Shown here in pieces: positions 19,439 through 29,476 of a stretch of 64,000 nucleotides of DNA. The translations under genes and the position numbers were made by a program. The stretch spans positions 828,498 to 892,497 of the forward strand of contig NC_018257.1 of NCBI RefSeq assembly GCF_000227135.1. The letters are read 5' to 3'. This DNA is from Leishmania donovani (Eukaryota > Euglenozoa > Kinetoplastea > Trypanosomatida > Trypanosomatidae). The notes under the pieces are model-generated. The model saw only the letters and a list, made by a program, of their open reading frames with translations, was not told the DNA's origin and made no database searches. Position 1 is the stretch's first letter. Each line of letters begins with the position of its first letter.

Positions 19439-20762
19439 TTCCCAGCAATCGTGTTGACCGCTAAAAGAGCACAGCTTGAAGGGCGGCGGGTGCTCAGAGG
19501 CGCGATCAGAGAGGGACAGACCACGTGGGTGAGCCGAACCTTACACGTACGGCCGGCGTGCACGTATGCCGTCGTTGCACGACGGATGCGCGCGGCGCTG
19601 ACACACAGAGAAGGCACACGCTCACAAACAAGGAGAGCTCACCAAACGGTCGTCCGTACGCGATGGCCGCTGGGTAATACGAACCGCGATCCGAGGCCGG
19701 CCATGAATAAAGGGAGGAAGAAAAGGGTGATGCGAAGCGCGACAGGCGTGGCGGATGCTGTGGGGTGTGTTGCAGCGAGAGCAAACGGAGATCCGACCAA
19801 TACGAAAAAAAAAAGATGTCCGGGTGTTGTTATATTGTGTGCTGTTGTTCTTGCTTGAGTCGTGCCGATGAAAGCTGCAGGCGGGGGCCCTCTCTCTCCT
19901 TGTGCTGCCTTGTGCCGGTACAGGCTGGCAGGCGAGCAGGCAAGGAGCGGAGGTGGTACGAAGGGGTAGAGATGCACCGTTGCTCAGCGTGCACCAAGGT
20001 AGCGAATGAGTGGGAAGCGCGCGCCCAGAGATCGAGACACGCCCACGTGCAAGTGCGCGTGGGCGAAAATGACAGATGATAGTCGCACTGTACGGGTAGC
20101 TGATAGAAAGGAAAAAGAGGCAAAGACGGGGATGTCAAGGGGGGGCGGAGGATGAGAAGTGCCTCTTCCGGAGCCAAAGCATCCACAGCCTGCATCCTTC
20201 GTGAAGGTCGGCGCCGCCCGTGTGCGCGCCCCTGATTGGCGAACAAGGAATGCCACACTTCGAGGGAGAACAGGCAGTGGCAAAACGGCTGCCATCTCCT
20301 TCGGAGGAGTCGTGGCGTGCTCGCAACGTCCATGCCTCGCTGTTTCTTCTCTAGGCAGCCTCCACGAGATGAGTCAACAAGCTATTCCTCCCGGAGTCGG
20401 CACGCTCTCCTTTGCCAACACAGCGAGTCCAACGTTTTCAACACAGATGCAGTAGTGCAGCCAGGCGTTCCACGCCACTTCCGCTTCCGTTATCCTCCAT
20501 GTTGGTGTGCTTTTTCCAATGCATACGTAGTGCACAAACTTGCCAACGACCCCATGGAAGACGTGTGCCTCCCCCTTCCCCTCCCCCCACCCCCCACAGC
20601 GTGCGCACGTAGTCGCGGAGAAGGGCAGAGTCACAGCGAATCCCGCTTGGCCAAGAGGGGCAAAGCGCAGGGCAGCGGTGGGGAGCGCAACTCTTTTCAT
20701 CTCCGCCGGGACTGCTGCGGCGGACAGTGAAGAGGGTACACCTGCGGATCAGGGGCATCCTA
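19439..20762. other. Spacer between the LRR/IQ and flippase genes
   Basis: This 1.3-kb spacer holds the leader of the flippase, with a pyrimidine tract on the minus strand at about 19505-19528 and an AG at 19461-19462. It also holds the 3'UTR of the LRR/IQ gene. Short overlapping frames only; nothing is recognised. Confidence 0.55.
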
Positions 20763-23700
20763 CTACTTGGGCCGCTGCTGCGCACGATCCTCTCGCGCCT
20801 CCCGCTTTACACGCAGCGGGTCCTGAAGGAATTCCTCGCGCACGTGCTGCTGGTGCGAGCGAGCAAGCTTTTGCCGCCTCTTTCGGATCTGCGCCGCTAC
20901 AAGGGGACCCCACTGCTCAGCCAGAGTTGAACCGCTACTCCTCAGCTTACCAACCACCGCGACCTCGCCACCCGGCGGCTCCTCAGCGATGCGCTGCGGT
21001 GCGGCGTGGCCGCTGGCCACCCCGTTCTGCGGCGGAGCGTCATTTGGGAGTGCACGGGTGAAGCTGGTGGAGACTGGCGGTGGCGATGCACCACTGTTTG
21101 CAGCCACAGCGGGCGAGGTCGTCATCTCCGAAATGTCGAACGGCACGGGGGCCAGACCACGCGCCGATTCCACCACGTCATGGAAGAGCACCTCCACCGG
21201 CGCCAGAGCAGCGGCGTTATCGACGAGCCAGTCGTCCACGTTGACCTTGGGAAAGTCATCGACGTCGATCTTCTCGCCTTTGCCGGCCAGCTCTGGGTGC
21301 AAAAAACGCTGCAGCCGTGAGCGCAACGCCGCGCCACGCCAGACTGGCTGGATGCGCTGGACGGCAAGCTCCTCCTGGCGCGCCCGGGACTGCCGGTACG
21401 CGAGCCGCAGACGGGCCAGCTCGAGGCGAGCCCGTCGAACGAGTACGCGGCCGTGCAGCCACTCCGTAAGATATGCGCGAGCGAGAAGGGTGATGTGGTC
21501 TTGCTGCTGCTGCTTGTAGGAAAAGTTACGCACGTGCGCGTTTGCTAGCGGGTCACCCTCCGCAGGCACAGCAAGCGCCGCTGAAGGGGGACGAGGAGAC
21601 AGGTTGATCCACTCAGACACCGTCGCGGCGTCGACCCGGTAGTGTTCCACGTGACGCTGGTGCTCCGCTGCGCGAACGTGAATTTGTGCCGCCGTTACCG
21701 CGTTCAGATCCGCAACTGCTGCAGCACCGTGATTACTCGGTGGCTGATCGCCGTCGCGTTCCGCACAAGCAACAGCAACAGCAGCAGCAGCGTCAGAGGC
21801 GGTTAGCTCCCAGCCCTTAGCGCGGTTCAACGGACGCTGTGCGTACGCCTCGCGCAGCTCCTTCTCCTCCAGCACGTGCTGCAGCTGTGCATCCCAGCAC
21901 AGGGCGGCAAAGACCTCTCGGTATAGCTGGGGAGTAGCAGGGAGGTATCGCGACGACGACGTGACGCACGCAGCAAGAGCAGCGTCGGCGTGCCATCCGC
22001 CGTCCCGATTGTCGCCTACCTCTGTCCCTGTTGTCGGTGCATGCGTAGATGGCGAGTGGGACTCCGGCATTCGTCGCAGCTCACGAGCGCGTTCCCGAGG
22101 GCGGTTGTTCAGTACCTCCAAAGACGGCGAGAGTTCGTATAGTGCACGAGTCACCGCCGCGGCAATTTGGGCATCATTGGAGTCCTCGACCAGACACGGA
22201 TTCCCCGTTAGATCAAGCACCTGCAGCCGCGTGCAGCATCTCAGCGGCTCTAGTCCGCTTAGAGAGGCAAGCCGATTGTGCGATAGCCTCAGCGACCTCA
22301 GCCGCGGGCAGTGCTGCACTCCGCTAATGTCGCTGATCTCATTACCCTCGGCCTGCAGCACCGCCAGCATCGGAAACCACCCGAGGGTGGCAGCGCCAAG
22401 GGAGGTGAGCTTGGTGTGATTCACAAACAGCTGCGTTAAGCAGGGGTAGACGTACTGACTCGTTGGAAGCGCACGCAGTGGATTGTGCGAGGCGCACAGC
22501 TTGCTGAGCAGCATGGGCGAGCTCGATGTACCTTCATCTCCACCTCCATCTGCTCTTGCAGTCAATGTTGCGAGTTCGTTGTTCCCCACATCCAGCTCGC
22601 GCAGCAGCGGCATCGTGCTGGCGGCTCGCACATCAGTCAGTCGGTTATGAGCTGCTGACAGCTCGCGCAGCTGCACGCAGCCACTAAGGGAGTCAAGGGT
22701 AGTCAACTTGTTCTCTGTGGCCGTGCAGCGAACCAGGGAGGAAGAGGCGAGCGTACCCAGCGGCGTGAGCGAAGCAAGATTATTGGAGGAGACGCTAAGA
22801 GACAGCAGGTGAACCTGCGCCGCCAGCGCGTGGTTGCGGGCCGCCGCTACGTGGCGCAGGTGCGAGGAGCGAGAAGAGGCAGCGCTGGCGGCAGAGAGGA
22901 GGCGCTGGTCGGGCGATCCCGCCGCGTGCACTTTGCCTGTCGTGGCTGTCGCGCCTGATGCGGCCAGGGTATGCAGTTGTGCATGAGAAACGCTGAGCGA
23001 CTGCAATGAGGAAAAGGTGCGGACAGCCTCCACGACATCGAATTGCCGCAGAGGATTGCCGCTTAAATCCAACTCCTTCACCACACGCGCGACCGAAACC
23101 GCGGCTTCGGGTTCGCGCTGTGCCCTTGCACCTTGGGCAGCGCTGAGGCTGAGCTGACGCAGCTGGCCCCAGTCTACCTGCTGCAGGTCTTCGAGGGAGA
23201 GCACGAGCTTCGCCAGGTGCTGGGGTGCCCGCCGTGGGTTGCGTACCACAGCGTGGAGCGACGGCCAGAGCAGCCTCACAAATGCGTCGGCGTCCAGCAC
23301 TCGAGCATCCGCGGCGGTGTGCCCGACGGACATACCGTGCTCCTCCACTACAGGGGGATTCTCCGGGAGCACCACCACAGAGGCTGGAGTTTCGGTGCTG
23401 TTGAGACTCTCAGCAGCACCCTTGGCATGAGCGCGGTAATGGCCCTCAGCCTCTACAAGAAGACTGCGGACGCTCTCGAGTACCTTTTGCTGCGTCGAGG
23501 CCCAGCGCAGCAATGCGGCTCGTTCTCTGAGCAACGGCGCGATCCGCCAAGCATACCATTGGCTCTCGCGCAGTGGGTTCTCCCCCAGAGACATCGCGGT
23601 GTCAGCTGCAGGCGCGTCATTTTCGCCTTGCAGTGTCCGTGGACCTGGCCGTACACGCTGCTGCTCAAAGACGGCGCGAAGCTGCACCATGGCTTTCTTT

Positions 23701-25859
23701 GCAGCGGCTATCTCGCCATCCACGCGTTTCCGGGTGGCGATTCGAGCACGCTGCTCTTCCTCTTCTGCGTCGCGACGCAACGACCGAAGCGATAGTGCCT
23801 CCTCCTGCAACAGCTTCTCCCGTTGCACCTCCCACTCTAAGATGAGTGTGTACACCAGCTTCTCCGTTTCTTGGAGGCGTCGCAGTTCCTGTGACTGCTG
23901 CGCCAGCGCTCTGTCCTTGTTGGCGGCGGCGAGGAGCTCGGCGTATGCGGCTCTCTCTGTCTCGCAAAGGCGCCCCGCCGCCTGCACAGCAGACTGTGCC
24001 AACGTAGTACGCTGCTCTGCGTACCAAGTGAGACGATCTGCACAGGCACGAATCTCGCGCTCCACCAGCTCATCTTCGATGCGCATGCGGTGACCCTCAG
24101 TGGCCTCGCGGTCTACAAGAAAAGACTCTAGTGCCGCCTGCCGGCGAATTCGTTCTAGCGAAGTGTTCACAAGCGACACGGACTCGGCTGCACCATTGCT
24201 ACCTCCGCCTTGCTGCTCCAGAGCGGCGTTGGCGCCATCGTCGAGGCCTACCTGGGTATCCGGCTGAAGCGACCGCGTTGGAGCTGCCCCACGGTAATGT
24301 TGCTCCTCTCGTGTGGGAGAGAGGAGTATGTCGAGCTGCTGCACAAACGACGGAAGCGTTGCAAGGCCGAGTGCGCTTCGGTCGTCTCTCTGCAGCGTTG
24401 TCTGCGCCATTCCTCTTCGCGCAGGACTACCGGGCCGACACGCTCGCACGTGTGCCTCTCTTGACGCCGCGGCGTCCAGCTGCATCTGAGCATCGCGGAG
24501 CTCCGCGTCTGCGATCAATGCAAGTACCTCCGTGCTTCTCGTGAGCAGCTGCGGAAGCGACACGGACTTCTCTTCCTCAGTTGTAAAGTCGGTCGGCGGG
24601 CCCACCGCCTCTGGCACCGCCTGCGCTCCACTGCGGATCCCGGGATGCGCCGCTGGTGCCCGCACCACAGCGCCGTTGCTGCCAGGCAGCGGCTGAGCCG
24701 CTACCGTCTGCGAAAGCGGGAGCTCCATCTCGAATGCGCAAAGATACGGAAGGCCCGGCGTTAGGGAAAACAGTGACGGCGCGTCCGCGTCGACATCTTC
24801 GGCGCACGGTGCCATCTCCACTTCATCATACCCCGCACAAATGTCGCTTGCAGGTGTGTCCACTGTACGCAGCGCTAGGGCGGCACGGAGCCGTGCACGT
24901 CCCTCGCGAGCACGACGAAGCAGCTGCACTGCCTCCTCGTCGTCTTCGTCCCCGTTCAGCACCTCCATCCTGTCGAAATACACATCTAGCGCATCCTCGG
25001 TAAGCAGCGCCTCGCGCTCTTGCTGCTTGCGCACGGCGTGCGCTATGTCGTCTGCTTCCTTGTCGCACGCCTCCGCGGAGCATGCCTTCAGTGCCTCCGT
25101 TGCTTTGGCGAGCAGCTGCTCCGTTGATTCAACGAGGCGGTGAAACTCGATATCCTCGGTGCATGCAGGCGCGCCCGCTGCTTTCATGGGGGAACAATCA
25201 CCACGGCGCGCCAAAGGTGCGTCATGCGTGTCCGGCACAAACAAGTGCGATGCCATCGAAGTGATAGACGCGCCCTGAACAGCTATACTCGCACGGCGTG
25301 CCCACTCTTTTCCGCTTCGCAAGACGGCAGCATGCCGCTCCACAGCGGGAGACCGCGTGAATCCGGTAAGTGGCAGCGTTGACGCGTGGCCCTCTGCTCG
25401 TTCTCTTTGGCGCCCATCGGCGTTGCTCAGGTTCTCGAGAGCGTCTAGGGTGTCCGTAACGGTCTCCATCAGCGACGCTGGTGTAGTTCTGTCCAGAAAC
25501 ATGAGGGAAGGAAACTTCTCGTGGAGATACAATCGCAGCGGGTCCCTGTGTGCATGTTCGCGGCCACGCCTTGGTGCAATTGCGTTGCCATGGCGGCAGG
25601 AGTCTGCGGCAGCAGCGTGATCGCCTACGTCGTCGTCGTCGTCGGACGCCGCACCCGTAAGAAAGACATGGCCGTCGCCCATCTGCGATTTAAACTGACT
25701 CGGTGCTGCCCACTCAAGGTAGTCGTCGTAGGGTCCCTCGGCGCCGTACTTGGCCAGCAGTTCAGCCTCCTCCTCAAGCGTCAGCTGCGGAAAAGACGCC
25801 ACCGCTGCGGCGGCCGGGCCCGCCTCGCCATTGGTCTCGCCGCCAGAGTCCGCATTCAT
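20763..25859 (-). CDS. Large LRR / coiled-coil / IQ protein, LRRIQ1-like
   Basis: The protein has 1,698 residues from the ATG at 25859. The N-terminal half is acidic and helical. A coiled coil lies at about 570-740, followed by a leucine-rich-repeat array at about 920-1265 with units such as VKELDLSGNPLRQFDVVEAV, LRELDVGNNELATL and LRSLRLSHNRLASLSGLEPL, closed by a cap (LQVLDLTGNPCLVED). A single IQ-type calmodulin-binding motif (AVQRIQPVWRGAALRSRLQR) lies near 1498. Coiled coil, SDS22-like LRRs, then IQ at nearly 1,700 residues is the architecture of vertebrate LRRIQ1, a cilium-associated protein. A flagellar or cytoskeletal role is an inference from that. An in-frame ATG at 25919 is an alternative start, but it would add an A-rich, leader-like stretch. 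Confidence 0.75.
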   Translation of the reverse strand: MNADSGGETNGEAGPAAAAVASFPQLTLEEEAELLAKYGAEGPYDDYLEWAAPSQFKSQMGDGHVFLTGAASDDDDDVGDHAAAADSCRHGNAIAPRRGREHAHRDPLRLYLHEKFPSLMFLDRTTPASLMETVTDTLDALENLSNADGRQRERAEGHASTLPLTGFTRSPAVERHAAVLRSGKEWARRASIAVQGASITSMASHLFVPDTHDAPLARRGDCSPMKAAGAPACTEDIEFHRLVESTEQLLAKATEALKACSAEACDKEADDIAHAVRKQQEREALLTEDALDVYFDRMEVLNGDEDDEEAVQLLRRAREGRARLRAALALRTVDTPASDICAGYDEVEMAPCAEDVDADAPSLFSLTPGLPYLCAFEMELPLSQTVAAQPLPGSNGAVVRAPAAHPGIRSGAQAVPEAVGPPTDFTTEEEKSVSLPQLLTRSTEVLALIADAELRDAQMQLDAAASREAHVRACRPGSPARRGMAQTTLQRDDRSALGLATLPSFVQQLDILLSPTREEQHYRGAAPTRSLQPDTQVGLDDGANAALEQQGGGSNGAAESVSLVNTSLERIRRQAALESFLVDREATEGHRMRIEDELVEREIRACADRLTWYAEQRTTLAQSAVQAAGRLCETERAAYAELLAAANKDRALAQQSQELRRLQETEKLVYTLILEWEVQREKLLQEEALSLRSLRRDAEEEEQRARIATRKRVDGEIAAAKKAMVQLRAVFEQQRVRPGPRTLQGENDAPAADTAMSLGENPLRESQWYAWRIAPLLRERAALLRWASTQQKVLESVRSLLVEAEGHYRAHAKGAAESLNSTETPASVVVLPENPPVVEEHGMSVGHTAADARVLDADAFVRLLWPSLHAVVRNPRRAPQHLAKLVLSLEDLQQVDWGQLRQLSLSAAQGARAQREPEAAVSVARVVKELDLSGNPLRQFDVVEAVRTFSSLQSLSVSHAQLHTLAASGATATTGKVHAAGSPDQRLLSAASAASSRSSHLRHVAAARNHALAAQVHLLSLSVSSNNLASLTPLGTLASSSLVRCTATENKLTTLDSLSGCVQLRELSAAHNRLTDVRAASTMPLLRELDVGNNELATLTARADGGGDEGTSSSPMLLSKLCASHNPLRALPTSQYVYPCLTQLFVNHTKLTSLGAATLGWFPMLAVLQAEGNEISDISGVQHCPRLRSLRLSHNRLASLSGLEPLRCCTRLQVLDLTGNPCLVEDSNDAQIAAAVTRALYELSPSLEVLNNRPRERARELRRMPESHSPSTHAPTTGTEVGDNRDGGWHADAALAACVTSSSRYLPATPQLYREVFAALCWDAQLQHVLEEKELREAYAQRPLNRAKGWELTASDAAAAVAVACAERDGDQPPSNHGAAAVADLNAVTAAQIHVRAAEHQRHVEHYRVDAATVSEWINLSPRPPSAALAVPAEGDPLANAHVRNFSYKQQQQDHITLLARAYLTEWLHGRVLVRRARLELARLRLAYRQSRARQEELAVQRIQPVWRGAALRSRLQRFLHPELAGKGEKIDVDDFPKVNVDDWLVDNAAALAPVEVLFHDVVESARGLAPVPFDISEMTTSPAVAANSGASPPPVSTSFTRALPNDAPPQNGVASGHAAPQRIAEEPPGGEVAVVGKLRSSGSTLAEQWGPLVAAQIRKRRQKLARSHQQHVREEFLQDPLRVKREAREDRAQQRPK

Positions 25860-27361
25860 TCTAAAGTATCCTGCTTGCTTTTTTGTTTCGTAGTCCTTTT
25901 TTTCTAGAGAGAACAACATGGCAAAGGAATAGTGCGCGGCAGACAGCGGTTCCACGTCTGCCTGGAACCTCCCTAGTACATCGTGGCCGCCGTGCGTACG
26001 CGGCGACGTTTGCTTCTGTCGCCGATACGTCGCGTGTTCGAACGGGTGCAGTGGGGAGAGGGAGAGAGGGAGAGAAGTATGGCGGAGGACACGCGATGCC
26101 TCGAAGACACAGTAAACTGCGAGCATCGTGCACGGTGACCAAGCGTGGCATGATCAGGTCCAGAAGCTTCTGACGTGCATTAGTGGAAGGAAGACAGCAA
26201 GGACGTTTCGTCACCTCTGTACAGAGGGGGGAAGGAGGGTTTTGTGGTGAACTGGTGAGCCCAGTAGTAGCACGCAGATGTGTGCTTCTGCACTCTCCGG
26301 CGCCCTCTTCCGGGGGAAGGGAGGAGAAAGGAGGGAAGCATACACGCAAAACGGAATGAGACATGGATTAGCATCCACCACCACCACCACCACCAGAGAG
26401 GGAGAGACAACGGCAGTCGAGTACCGGTGACGCGTATATTTGACTTCTGCGGATTGCCTTTTTCTGCAGATCGTTTTTTTTTTTTTTTCAAGCCTCGTCG
26501 AGACGCGGTGTTTTCGAAGGAAGGTGTGCATGCGTTGAGAATGAGGATAGCGCGCATTGGGTGCGCGTCTACGGATGGAACAGAAGAGGGGTCGCGGTGT
26601 CTGTGAAGATGAGGGATGGGGAAGATAAAAGTAGTAAGAACACATCGCAGCATTCATGACCACAACAAGAAGAGAGGTTGGGGGAGGGGGGGCGAGGAAA
26701 GGCGGCGGGGCGGCGGTAGGGCGAAGGGCAAGAAAGATGTCCACCTCGCGGGATCACATGGCACGTTAGCAAATCAAGAGAGCGCGGACTGGAGTCAAAG
26801 TGGCACGCAGAGACTTAGGAATCCACGGAACATCGAATGCCTCTCCTTCTCTTCCTCCTTGAACGATGCATGTGCCTGTGTCTTGCACCGGCATACCCAC
26901 TTCCTTTCCTGCTCCCTTCGCGGCACCATCGCGCTGCCGCACTGTCAAAATCATCGTGCCCACCCTTCCACATATTCGCTTGCAAAGGAGGCGCAGGCTC
27001 ACCGATTTCGATGAGCATCAGAGACAGACTGACAGGCGCAAAGAGAGACGCGTACTGGCGAACGTTCACACGGAGAGCTGCTGAGTGAGCAGGAAGGGAG
27101 ATGCATCACCCGAAAGACGTCGGCATCCCTTCAGGGAAGCAAGGACCACACAAGCTACAGTAGGCACATTTCAGGAAGATCAAGGCCCCCCCAAAAAAAA
27201 AACTCTCTTCCCTCAATCTCGCTATGCTCCCTCTTCGCCTCTCGTTGCCCGGGCAAAAATGCCGCAGCGCGGTACTCGCGCACAAGTAGCATGAGCGTGT
27301 AGACGTGCGCATGGGTTTAGTGTCGTCACCGGACATGAGAAAACAAAAAAGAACAAGAAGA
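25860..27361. other. Spacer between the TTLL and LRR/IQ genes
   Basis: This 1.5-kb spacer contains a purine-rich block at 26050-26075, which is a polypyrimidine tract on the transcribed strand and probably part of the trans-splice site of the LRR/IQ gene. It also has a CCA run at 26375-26394 and a 15-base T homopolymer at about 26474. No gene is seen. Confidence 0.55.
26375..26394. repeat. CCA trinucleotide run
   Basis: Six to seven CCA units lie in the spacer. It is simple sequence only. Confidence 0.85.
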
Positions 27362-29476
27362 TCACGACGCCAACGCCCACGTATCCTCCTCGCTGAGAAG
27401 GCCCTGTGACTCATACGCGTGCAAGTCTGCCAGGTAGGAGGAGCACATCGCCAACAAGTCAAGTGGCTGGTGCAAAGTCGGTGGTGCTGACAAGCCCGAG
27501 AAGCTGGCTGAGCTTTCCATTTTTATTTGCTGCGAAGACGTCCCTGAAAGCGTCTTCGCGGGGAAGATGCGGTGGAAGCCGCGGGCGTAGGCAAGCTCGT
27601 CCCTCATGCGCAGCTCCACGTCCTCGCGGGCTACAGCAGCGTTGCCGCAAGCAACCACATCGACGTCGCCCGTCTCCGCAGCGTGGAAAAGCCCCCCATC
27701 CTTTGCTGCGAGGGGGCCGTGTAGGTCTTCGCGCAGCTGGGACGAGTTCCAGAGCGTGCTACCTGGTGCCATATTCCTCTCGAACGGCTCTAGCATGGCC
27801 AAATTGAGCAGGTCAGCCACCACGTTCGTCTTGGTGGCGTAGTCGAACGTCGAGCTGCTCTCAAGTGACGGCAGCGTGTTGACTTCAATGAGAAACGGAT
27901 TGAGGCTGGCATCGAGCATGACGTCGAAGCCGTAGAGCTCAAAGTAGCTGCCCGGCATCGGCACACGGCGGACAGCATCGTTGACGACAGGCCGAACCGC
28001 CATCAAGGTGCGCGTGATCAGCTGGGCAATTTCCTCGCGCACCGCATCGGAGGCGCGTCGAGCCGGTGTCACCCCTGTTCCGATCGTCACAGTACTGCCA
28101 CCGCCAGCATCAATGTAGTCCCACAGCCGTTGGAGAGACCATTTGAGCGCAGGTGCGGCTTCATCCCCGTCAACCGCGTTGGTTTCCGTCGGAAAGGATA
28201 GCACGGAACGGCCGTTGCCATGCGTGGCAACGTAACGCCTGCCGACCGAGTAGTTTGTCAGGTGACGGAAACGGTCGTGCATGTGCTTTGGGCAGTGATC
28301 CGACAGAGCCGCACTGCCGCTGTCGTGATCGCCCCTATTGCGAGAAGCAGCGCTTTCGCGGCTCGTGCCACCAGTAAGAGCGCCTGGTAGACCGGCTCCG
28401 TCGCCCACTTCCATCCCGTCACCGTCGATACTCGAGGATGATGCGCTAGTAGCGTCGCTATAGGGCTCAGCTGCAAATCGCACCAGCCCCTCCTCGTGCC
28501 AGTAGACGGTGAGTGGGTTGTAGGATGTGACAGCAACGTACAGGCGCAGATCCACCTTCCGACCCTCCACAAGAAGAGGATTCTCAATGTACTCCTGCAC
28601 AACGTAGCTGCTGAAGAGCCGCCGAGTCTCCTTAGAGGCTGCCTTACAGTCAATCTCCTCCATGATGCGCTCCCACGACGGCGCGTGCGCCGTGCCGCCT
28701 TGCGACATCAAGATGCCTCGGCCACAGCTGCCTCGAGACGGCTTCCAGATGAAGTGCCGATTGCTAGGTGCGGCCTTCATGGCAGTCACCAAACTCTCGC
28801 GTTCCTGTGGATAGAACCAGGTGCGTGGCATGTAGCTGTAGCGCGACTGCACCGCCTTCCGCTCTCCTGGCGTAGTGGCACGCTGCATGGCATCCTTGAA
28901 GGCCCGGCGCACATTCACCGCCATCCCTCGCTTGCAGCCGAGGTTGGCGTGGCTAAGCGGAAAGTGGTTGTACCGCTGGTGAGAGTTTATCATGCGAAGC
29001 TTGTCCATGTAGGCTGCCTGCTCAGACGAATCAGCAGCGGGAAAGTCGAGCAACGGGGTCGGCTGGCCGTCGCGCAGCATCTCGCAGAACCGCATCGAGC
29101 GTCCCCACACGAGGTTGCTCGCCACGTCGCGAGCCTCTGCAGGGACGCGGCGGAACCCAGCCTTCAAGAGCGGCAGCCGTAAGGCGTAGTACTCGCACGA
29201 GGATGACGTGATACTGAACAGTGGCAACGCTGTCCCGAGCGAGCTGGGCTGAAAAGCGTAGTCCGGGGGGCACTTCTCCCGCATGCGGGGAAAATAAAAG
29301 CTCGCCTTGCGCTGTGGGCTGCTCGACGGCTTCAAGTACACCGGCATCGGCGAAACAGACTCCACCGCGTGCATGAGGGACGACGATTTAGAGGAGCAGC
29401 TGCTTGCTGACTCACCCGCTTTTGCGGCCACTGCAGCCGCCACCGCCGCACAGAGACGTCCGTGATGACGGAACAT
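27362..29476 (-). CDS. Tubulin-tyrosine ligase-like protein (TTLL), putative polyglutamylase
   Basis: The protein has 704 residues. The TTL ATP-grasp domain is clear: FIWKPSRGSCGRGI (242-255) for the nucleotide loop, YVVQEYIENPLLVEGRKVDL (291-310), RLYVAVTSYNPLTVYWHEEG for the central sheet, RHLTNYSVG, and FELYGFDVMLD with LIEVNTLPSLE carrying the metal-binding acidic residues. TTLL enzymes add glutamate or glycine to tubulin tails and act on the axoneme and subpellicular microtubules in kinetoplastids. Which acceptor this one uses cannot be told. The insert between HEEG and HLTNYS is Ser/Gly-rich and longer than usual. The frame extends to 29776, but a pyrimidine tract and AG (29513-29514) just before the ATG at 29476 favours the shorter protein. 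Confidence 0.95.
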   Translation of the reverse strand: MFRHHGRLCAAVAAAVAAKAGESASSCSSKSSSLMHAVESVSPMPVYLKPSSSPQRKASFYFPRMREKCPPDYAFQPSSLGTALPLFSITSSSCEYYALRLPLLKAGFRRVPAEARDVASNLVWGRSMRFCEMLRDGQPTPLLDFPAADSSEQAAYMDKLRMINSHQRYNHFPLSHANLGCKRGMAVNVRRAFKDAMQRATTPGERKAVQSRYSYMPRTWFYPQERESLVTAMKAAPSNRHFIWKPSRGSCGRGILMSQGGTAHAPSWERIMEEIDCKAASKETRRLFSSYVVQEYIENPLLVEGRKVDLRLYVAVTSYNPLTVYWHEEGLVRFAAEPYSDATSASSSSIDGDGMEVGDGAGLPGALTGGTSRESAASRNRGDHDSGSAALSDHCPKHMHDRFRHLTNYSVGRRYVATHGNGRSVLSFPTETNAVDGDEAAPALKWSLQRLWDYIDAGGGSTVTIGTGVTPARRASDAVREEIAQLITRTLMAVRPVVNDAVRRVPMPGSYFELYGFDVMLDASLNPFLIEVNTLPSLESSSTFDYATKTNVVADLLNLAMLEPFERNMAPGSTLWNSSQLREDLHGPLAAKDGGLFHAAETGDVDVVACGNAAVAREDVELRMRDELAYARGFHRIFPAKTLSGTSSQQIKMESSASFSGLSAPPTLHQPLDLLAMCSSYLADLHAYESQGLLSEEDTWALAS

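Noticed and set aside
20374..20700. 108-codon minus-strand frame after the LRR/IQ gene
   Set aside because: It looks moderately protein-like, but there is no recognised family and it overlaps other frames. It probably lies in the 3'UTR.
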